DNA from: CAZWES01 sp964632395
Lineage (GTDB): Bacteria > Patescibacteriota > Gracilibacteria > Peribacterales > Peribacteraceae
DNA: 43,980 nt
NCBI GenBank assembly: GCA_964632395.1
Contig: CAZWES010000007.1
Span: 1 to 43,980, forward strand
Direction: 5' to 3'
The translations under genes and the position numbers were made by a program. The notes under the pieces are model-generated. The model was not told the origin of the DNA. It did not search any database and worked only from the letters and a program-made list of their open reading frames with translations. Below, piece after piece: positions 39,848 through 43,980 of the stretch. The first letter of the stretch is position 1. Every line of letters begins with the position of its first letter.

Positions 39848-40405
39848 ATGATCCAAATTCCCATCAGAATAGAAGAACGTCTGAAGAAGATATTCTCAAA
39901 AGCTCGTGACCGCGAACAATTCGTCAAAGAGACCGTGACGAGAGCGATTGAAGATCTGGAAACGCGTGGCGGTGACGGAATGCCCGAAGCTATCGGCGGT
40001 GTGTTGCATCTTTTTACGGACGGAGGCTCGCGAGGAAATCCCGGGGAGGCTGCAATTGGCTGTGTTCTCGTGGATCCGCTGGAAGGAAAGGTTTTGAAGG
40101 AGTACAAAGAAGCAATCGGAATCTTCACAAACAACGTCGCAGAGTACAGGGCACTGATTGCAGGGCTTGAGCTTGCGAAAAATTTCCATCCAAATCGCCT
40201 GGTCTGCCACATGGATTCGGAACTCATCGTGAAACAGTTAAGTGGCGAATACCGCGTTAAGATGCCAACTTTGCAGCCTTTGATAGAAGAAATCCGCGAG
40301 CTGCAGTCAACATTTGCAGATGTGAGCTATGTGCATGTTGGGAGGGAGGAGAATAGGAAAGCAGACATGTTAGTGAACCAAGCGCTTGATTCTATTTCTT
40401 TGTGA
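39848..40405 (+). CDS. RNase HI-like protein with an N-terminal extension
   Basis: A 185-residue protein. Residues about 55-180 form an RNase HI-type domain: LFTDGGSRGNPGEAAIGCVL (first Asp), TNNVAEYRALIAGLELA (Glu), CHMDSELIVKQLSG (Asp) and VGREENRKADMLVNQAL (last Asp). This is the archaeal-like branch that lacks the basic handle of E. coli RNase H. It would remove RNA from RNA-DNA hybrids or primers. The first 50 residues (IPIRIEERLKKIFSKA, DREQFVKETVTRAIEDLE) look like a ribbon-helix-helix-type segment and are unusual. The gene lies 11 bases before the second VanW repeat region. Confidence 0.85.
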   Translation: MIQIPIRIEERLKKIFSKARDREQFVKETVTRAIEDLETRGGDGMPEAIGGVLHLFTDGGSRGNPGEAAIGCVLVDPLEGKVLKEYKEAIGIFTNNVAEYRALIAGLELAKNFHPNRLVCHMDSELIVKQLSGEYRVKMPTLQPLIEEIRELQSTFADVSYVHVGREENRKADMLVNQALDSISL

Positions 40406-40408
40406 TAT

Positions 40409-41785
40409 ATGAGAAAGCACCAAATTCCAAGCACCAAAAGAATCTCAAATCTCAAATTACAAAGTTTCTTGAGATTTGGAATTTGTAATTCTTTTGGAAT
40501 TTGGTGCTTGGTGCTTGGCGCCTTTGCGCCAACAGCATCAGCATCTGACCTGACTTACCAATATCATGAACAAACCTATCCCCTCCAACCACAAATAACC
40601 TGGCAGGAAGTTATTGAGGTTCCAACTTTCCACGGTAGAGAGCTCACATTTGGAGAAGTTGATGAAATGCCACAAGGAGTCATCATGGAAAGAAAAACTG
40701 TGTGGAATCCGGAAAAGATCGCAGCGAGCCTGGAAGAATTGATCGCAGATAAAATTAATCGTGAGCCCGGCAAAGTCCGTATCAGTCGTGATGTTGAGGG
40801 GAAGATTACATTTGATGGAATCGGGCTGACCGGGAAAAAACTTGATGCTGAGCTCGCTGCACAAATGACCCTTAAAGCGCTTGAGGAAGGCATCTCTATA
40901 ATTCAACTGCCGGTCGCAGAAACTGATCCGGAGGTAATAGTGGATGATGAAGAGCTGAAGAAGTCTGGCATCAAAGAACTCATAACAATTGGTGAATCGG
41001 ATTATTCCGGATCACCGCCGAATCGCATTCACAACATTGGAGTAGGACTATCAGCTTTTGACGGTTACATTCTTAAACCTGATGAAGAGTTTTCCTTCAA
41101 CACACTGCTTGGGCCCGTGAATGACCAAAACAACTATCGTGAGGAGCTGACCATCATGGGTGAAAAGACCTTGCCCGCTTTCGGCGGCGGTCTTTGCCAG
41201 GTTTCCACGACTGCATTCCGCGGTGCATGGCTTGCGGGCTTGCCCATCACGAGAAGAAGAAATCACAGTTACGCCGTTCGCTATTACGCACCCGAGGGGA
41301 CTGATGCAACAATTTTTCCACCGTGGACGGACTTCAAATTCGTAAATGACACGGAACACAACATTTTGATACAGACGCACACGGAAGAAAATAAAGCTTA
41401 CTTCTTTTATTATGGGACGAAACCAGAGGATCGGTCAGTTGAACTTGTCGGCCCTTTTATTTGGGATATAAAAGAACCTCCAGAAGATCGTATTGAGTAC
41501 ACAGCAGATCTTGCGCCCGGCGAAACTCGCGTCCTGGGTCGCAGAGTCCCGGGGATGAGGGCTATGTGGTACCGCTATATTTCTGATGGTGATGAGGAAC
41601 GCGAACCAGAAGACTTTTTCTCCTGGTACGAATCGCGTCCATATTTTGAGGAAAGAGGAATTGATGTGATGCCTTCGGATATTTTCAGGGTTCCGGAAAA
41701 AGATGAGGAGGTAATTAAAATCAGTGAAGAAACCAAGATTACGATTCCGAGGCGTGGGGTGAAAATTAGGATACGACGGGAATGA
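40409..41785 (+). CDS. VanW-domain cell-surface protein (copy 2)
   Basis: A 458-residue paralogue of the protein at 5167. The VanW domain is at about 195-320: NRIHNIGVGLSAFDGYILKP, DEEFSFNTLLGPV, GGGLCQVSTTAFRGAWLAG and NHSYAVRYYAPEGTD. Before it comes a domain with ITWQEVIEVPTFHGREL and EELIADKINREPGKVRI, typical of VanW partners. The signal peptide (SFGIWCLVLGAFAPTASA) and all preceding codons are encoded by palindromic repeat A. Initiation could be at ATG 40409 or at TTG 40469, which would give a more compact signal (MRFGICNSFGIW). The 3' end overlaps recO by 20 bases, convergent. Confidence 0.85.
   Translation: MRKHQIPSTKRISNLKLQSFLRFGICNSFGIWCLVLGAFAPTASASDLTYQYHEQTYPLQPQITWQEVIEVPTFHGRELTFGEVDEMPQGVIMERKTVWNPEKIAASLEELIADKINREPGKVRISRDVEGKITFDGIGLTGKKLDAELAAQMTLKALEEGISIIQLPVAETDPEVIVDDEELKKSGIKELITIGESDYSGSPPNRIHNIGVGLSAFDGYILKPDEEFSFNTLLGPVNDQNNYREELTIMGEKTLPAFGGGLCQVSTTAFRGAWLAGLPITRRRNHSYAVRYYAPEGTDATIFPPWTDFKFVNDTEHNILIQTHTEENKAYFFYYGTKPEDRSVELVGPFIWDIKEPPEDRIEYTADLAPGETRVLGRRVPGMRAMWYRYISDGDEEREPEDFFSWYESRPYFEERGIDVMPSDIFRVPEKDEEVIKISEETKITIPRRGVKIRIRRE
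40416..40519. repeat. Palindromic repeat family A, copy 5
   Basis: Left GCACCAAATTCCAAGCACC and right TTTTGGAATTTGGTGCTTGG. It lies within the first codons of the VanW copy 2 frame and supplies its hydrophobic signal sequence. Confidence 0.9.
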
Positions 41786-42338
41786 GAACTTGATCTGACC
41801 TCATCGGAAACGATAGATGCTCCCGCAGCACCTCATCACAGAAACATGCAATTTTCCGAGAGTCCCCACAGCCCAGAATCTCCAAAGATCGCTCAGGAAG
41901 CAGTCCCAATTCTTTCATCAGCTTGAGCTGAAACGTGGGGAAAAGCAGATCGTTGACGTTTTGATCACACTCTGAAAAATATTCACGCGCCAACTCAAAA
42001 ATTGATGGAATTGGATCTGTATCATGCAAAAAATGTAGTAGGAGTTCCGCACCGCGGCTTGCCATCACAAACTTTTCCGTGTTTTGACGGATGCCATCAT
42101 ATGATGAGATGCATTTTGCAGAGCGCAGATACATTCCGGATGAGTGCTCAGCAAGATCGACTTGGAGATGCTGGAAGGATTGCGTTGCACCACTCAGTTT
42201 GCTCGTCAATTTGCGAACGCCTTTTGCCATCACAGCTATGCGACCTTGTGACGCAGTGAGAAAAATACAAAACCGGTCGGCATCACCAACATCGTAGGTT
42301 TTAAGAACCAGGGCCTCAGTTGTATTCAGACGTCCCAT
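41766..42338 (-). CDS. recO: Recombination mediator RecO, short form
   Basis: A 190-residue protein. The N-terminal OB fold is clear: EALVLKTYDVGDADRFCIFLTASQGRIAVMAKGVRK, then FQHLQVDLAEHSSGMYLRSA. The helical C-terminal part (SRGAELLLHFLHDTDPIPSIFEL, FQLKLMKELGLLPE) follows. Typical RecO is about 240-250 residues and often has a Cys4 zinc site; here only a few Cys remain and the protein stops early. RecO helps load RecA on SSB-coated DNA. The start is supported by TGCTATCAT ending 9 bases upstream. The 3' end overlaps the convergent VanW gene by 20 bases. Confidence 0.85.
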   Translation of the reverse strand: MGRLNTTEALVLKTYDVGDADRFCIFLTASQGRIAVMAKGVRKLTSKLSGATQSFQHLQVDLAEHSSGMYLRSAKCISSYDGIRQNTEKFVMASRGAELLLHFLHDTDPIPSIFELAREYFSECDQNVNDLLFPTFQLKLMKELGLLPERSLEILGCGDSRKIACFCDEVLREHLSFPMRSDQVLIPVVS

Positions 42339-42347
42339 CTGAGGCTG

Positions 42348-42356
42348 ATGATAGCA
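42348..42356 (-). promoter_or_regulatory. Extended -10 promoter of recO
   Basis: On the minus strand this reads TGCTATCAT, ending 9 bases before the recO ATG at 42338 and beginning right after the TPR gene's stop codon. It predicts a leader of two or three bases. Confidence 0.5.
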
Positions 42357-42938
42357 CTACGCGCTTCGCATGCGCATAACCATCTCCACGCACTCCTGCG
42401 CACGCTCGTTTAGCGGATCAATATCAAGCGCCCGGTCAAACAGCGAATGTGCTTTCCTCAAATCATTGGACTCCATGTAGCAAACACCAAGATCGCACAG
42501 GGAAAACGTGTTGTAAGGATCAAGATTCAGTGATCGCTCCAGAGTGACGACTCCCTGCACCTTTTTGCCCCGCTGGAATAGCACCCACCCTAGGCAACGC
42601 AGTATCTCACTGTTATTTGGATACATGTCATTTGCGATATTCAGATGCTTTTCCGCTTTTTCCCATTCCTGATTAACCGATGCAACAAATCCAAGAATGT
42701 AATGGCCCGTGTAGCTCTTTTTATCCAGAGCCACCGCCTGCTTTGCAGCTTTGACCGCGCGATCAAGCCTGCGAAGACCAAGCTCGTTATCAGCAACCTC
42801 CTCCAGGGCTGCAACATTCCCCGGATCACGTGAAAGCAAGCCCTCAAGAAGAGCAATTGATTCCTCATGCTGACGATACATCTTTAACTTTTCCGCCTCC
42901 TCCAGAACCTGTGCTGTTCTGTCATCGTAAGCACTCAT
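42357..42938 (-). CDS. TPR-repeat protein
   Basis: A 193-residue helical protein with about four tetratricopeptide repeats between residues 20 and 185. Examples are ESIALLEGLLSRDPGNVAAL, AVALDKKSYTGHYILGFVA, HLNIANDMYPNNSEILRCLG and LFDRALDIDPLNERAQECV, with the usual G/Y/A spacing. TPR domains bind partner proteins. There is no signal peptide, so it is probably cytoplasmic. It lies upstream of recO on the same strand but each gene seems to have its own promoter. The partner is unknown. Confidence 0.85.
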   Translation of the reverse strand: MSAYDDRTAQVLEEAEKLKMYRQHEESIALLEGLLSRDPGNVAALEEVADNELGLRRLDRAVKAAKQAVALDKKSYTGHYILGFVASVNQEWEKAEKHLNIANDMYPNNSEILRCLGWVLFQRGKKVQGVVTLERSLNLDPYNTFSLCDLGVCYMESNDLRKAHSLFDRALDIDPLNERAQECVEMVMRMRSA

Positions 42939-42947
42939 AGGGCTTAA

Positions 42948-42956
42948 AGTATGACA
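42948..42956 (-). promoter_or_regulatory. Possible extended -10 promoter of the TPR gene
   Basis: On the minus strand this reads TGTCATACT, ending 9 bases before ATG 42938. The hexamer CATACT is a weaker match than the others. Confidence 0.4.
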
Positions 42957-43004
42957 GGGGGCAACGCCGATGCAAGGAAATATGTCGGGGAAAAGTTTTG
43001 GTGT

Positions 43005-43802
43005 CTACCCCAAACCCTTCACCGTCTCCCGATACCCTTCCGGCGTTCCCGTATCGTACCTTTCTCCCTCAAAAACATAACCGTAGACTGGAATCTGGCC
43101 AAGCTTCGCGATCAGAGCATCAATTATTCGAATCTCACCACCCTGATGCGACTTAACTTCGGACAATACATCAAAGATCTCTCGTGGAAGTATGTACTTG
43201 CCAACAACACCAAAAGTACTTGGAGCATCATTTGGATCAGGCTTCTCCACGAGCCCCTTCACAACCTTCAATCGACCACTTGACTCCTCTATGTCCGCAA
43301 TTCCATAACTTGATACCTTCTCCTTCGGTACATCCTGCAAACAAAGCATCGCACCTTCCTTATAGTTTTCAGAAAGCTGCTCGAGTCCGCTTTTCTCTCC
43401 AACAATCAAATCATCCCCAAAAAGTACGGCAAACTGATCGGAGGCGACAAAGTCCGCTGCCTGCAAGACCGCATGACCGTCTCCGAGTTGTTCATCCTGA
43501 TAGACAGTATGGAAGTTAACTGAGTCATAGCGATCCAGGTCATCAAGGAGCTTCTCTTTTCCGCGACTTTTGAGTTCTGCCTCAAGCTCTGGGTCTCGCT
43601 CAAAGTATTGTGAGATCATCTCCTTGCCCCTGCTGATTACGAAACAAATATCCGTGATTCCGACCGAGAGACATTCATCCACAAGCAACGCAACGATCGG
43701 ACGAGTACCGATCGGAAGCATTTCCTTTGGGACGGATTTCGTCCAAGGAAGGAATCTGGTGCCTATGCCAGCAAGGGGCAATATCGCTTGTTTTAGCTTC
43801 AC
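43005..43802 (-). CDS. galU: UTP-glucose-1-phosphate uridylyltransferase
   Basis: A 265-residue enzyme making UDP-glucose for surface glycans. It has the nucleotidyltransferase signature LAGIGTRFLPWTKSVPKEMLPI, then VDECLSVGITDICFVISRGKE, FAVLFGDDLIVGEKSG (metal-binding Asp pair), VEKPDPNDAPSTFGVVGKYILP and GYVFEGERYDTGTPEGY. It is a little shorter than typical GalU (about 290). It starts with GTG at 43802, giving MKLKQAILPLAG. TATTTT ends 6 bases upstream. It is divergent from the partial gene at the window's end. Confidence 0.95.
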   Translation of the reverse strand: MKLKQAILPLAGIGTRFLPWTKSVPKEMLPIGTRPIVALLVDECLSVGITDICFVISRGKEMISQYFERDPELEAELKSRGKEKLLDDLDRYDSVNFHTVYQDEQLGDGHAVLQAADFVASDQFAVLFGDDLIVGEKSGLEQLSENYKEGAMLCLQDVPKEKVSSYGIADIEESSGRLKVVKGLVEKPDPNDAPSTFGVVGKYILPREIFDVLSEVKSHQGGEIRIIDALIAKLGQIPVYGYVFEGERYDTGTPEGYRETVKGLG

Positions 43803-43808
43803 ACTGGG

Positions 43809-43814
43809 AAAATA
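43809..43814 (-). promoter_or_regulatory. Possible -10 box of galU
   Basis: TATTTT on the minus strand, preceded directly by TG, ends 6 bases before the GTG start. It fits the leaderless spacing but is a weak hexamer. Confidence 0.35.
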
Positions 43815-43848
43815 CAGGAAAAATGGTTGCGGTGCTACGAGATAGGTG

Positions 43849-43980
43849 ATGGAATTGGATCAACCGATGACTGAAGAATTAGGCACAGGCACAGAAGATT
43901 TTCAACAAGAACTGGCTCAAGAATTGAAAAGCCTGCTCGGTGCTGTAGAACTAAAAGCCCATCCAAAGAGGATTGAAGGC
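43849..43980 (+). CDS. Start of an unrecognised gene, cut by the window end
   Basis: An open frame runs from ATG 43849 (or from GTG 43846 or ATG 43867) to the end of the window, 44 codons. It begins MELDQPMTEELGTGTEDF and continues QQELAQELKSLLGAVELKAH, which is acidic and helical. No domain can be named from this fragment. It is divergent from galU. Confidence 0.5.
   Translation, partial: MELDQPMTEELGTGTEDFQQELAQELKSLLGAVELKAHPKRIEG

Overview
The window looks like a chromosomal segment from a Candidate Phyla Radiation (Patescibacteria) bacterium, perhaps of the Peregrinibacteria kind. This is inferred from gene content: two VanW proteins, large uncharacterised multi-CxxC proteins, a membrane pyrophosphatase, ComEC, an archaeal/eukaryote-type ProRS, a short RecO, many short intergenic palindromes, and very few Shine-Dalgarno sequences. 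TGA acts as an ordinary stop (for example in the ATGA overlaps at 24726 and 27769), which argues against the TGA-recoding Gracilibacteria/Absconditabacteria. No phage or insertion-sequence transposase gene was seen.

Layout. 1-6.8 kb: a decayed MazF/PemK toxin remnant, a P2A-type cation ATPase, a secreted PGRP-type amidase, two hypothetical proteins, a VanW protein and CutA. 6.8-7.5 kb: a palindrome, then a gene-poor unit with a TTGACA/TAAGAT promoter and a strong terminator, read as an unidentified structured RNA. 7.5-12.9 kb: a tiny acidic ORF, a D-2-hydroxyacid dehydrogenase, ValS, a hypothetical gene with an FmdB-type zinc ribbon, and a small secreted basic protein. 13.2-17.4 kb: a tight four-gene operon with two paralogous 550-residue multi-CxxC proteins, a GHKL ATPase and a STAS-like (DUF4325) protein; this is the best candidate for an undescribed system. 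17.4-22 kb: a membrane-anchored dockerin-like mini-protein, HppA and PyrG, with a nested inverted-repeat element between the last two. 22.3-30.4 kb: a branched-chain amino-acid (Liv-type) ABC transporter locus with one ATPase, three paralogous lipoprotein receptors and two permeases, interleaved with three different toxin-antitoxin-like pairs (HEPN/MNT, RelB/RelE, DUF433/DUF5615). 30.4-32.3 kb: PyrD and PyrK. 32.3-36 kb: small membrane, zinc-ribbon, lipoprotein and GIY-YIG genes, tRNA-Glu, a lipoprotein nitroreductase and a methyltransferase. 36-44 kb: ComEC, ProS, a divergent PAP2 protein, an RNase HI-like protein, a second VanW protein, RecO, a TPR protein, GalU and the start of an unrecognised gene.

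Two features run through the whole window. First, at least a dozen genes have an extended -10 box (TGnTAnnnT) ending only 6-9 bases before the start codon, so they are predicted to be transcribed as leaderless or nearly leaderless mRNAs. Second, the intergenic spaces are filled with palindromic repeats of several unrelated families. One roughly 100-bp family occurs five times, supplies N-terminal codons to neighbouring reading frames, and in one copy is interrupted by a 116-bp insert flanked by a perfect 8-bp direct repeat.
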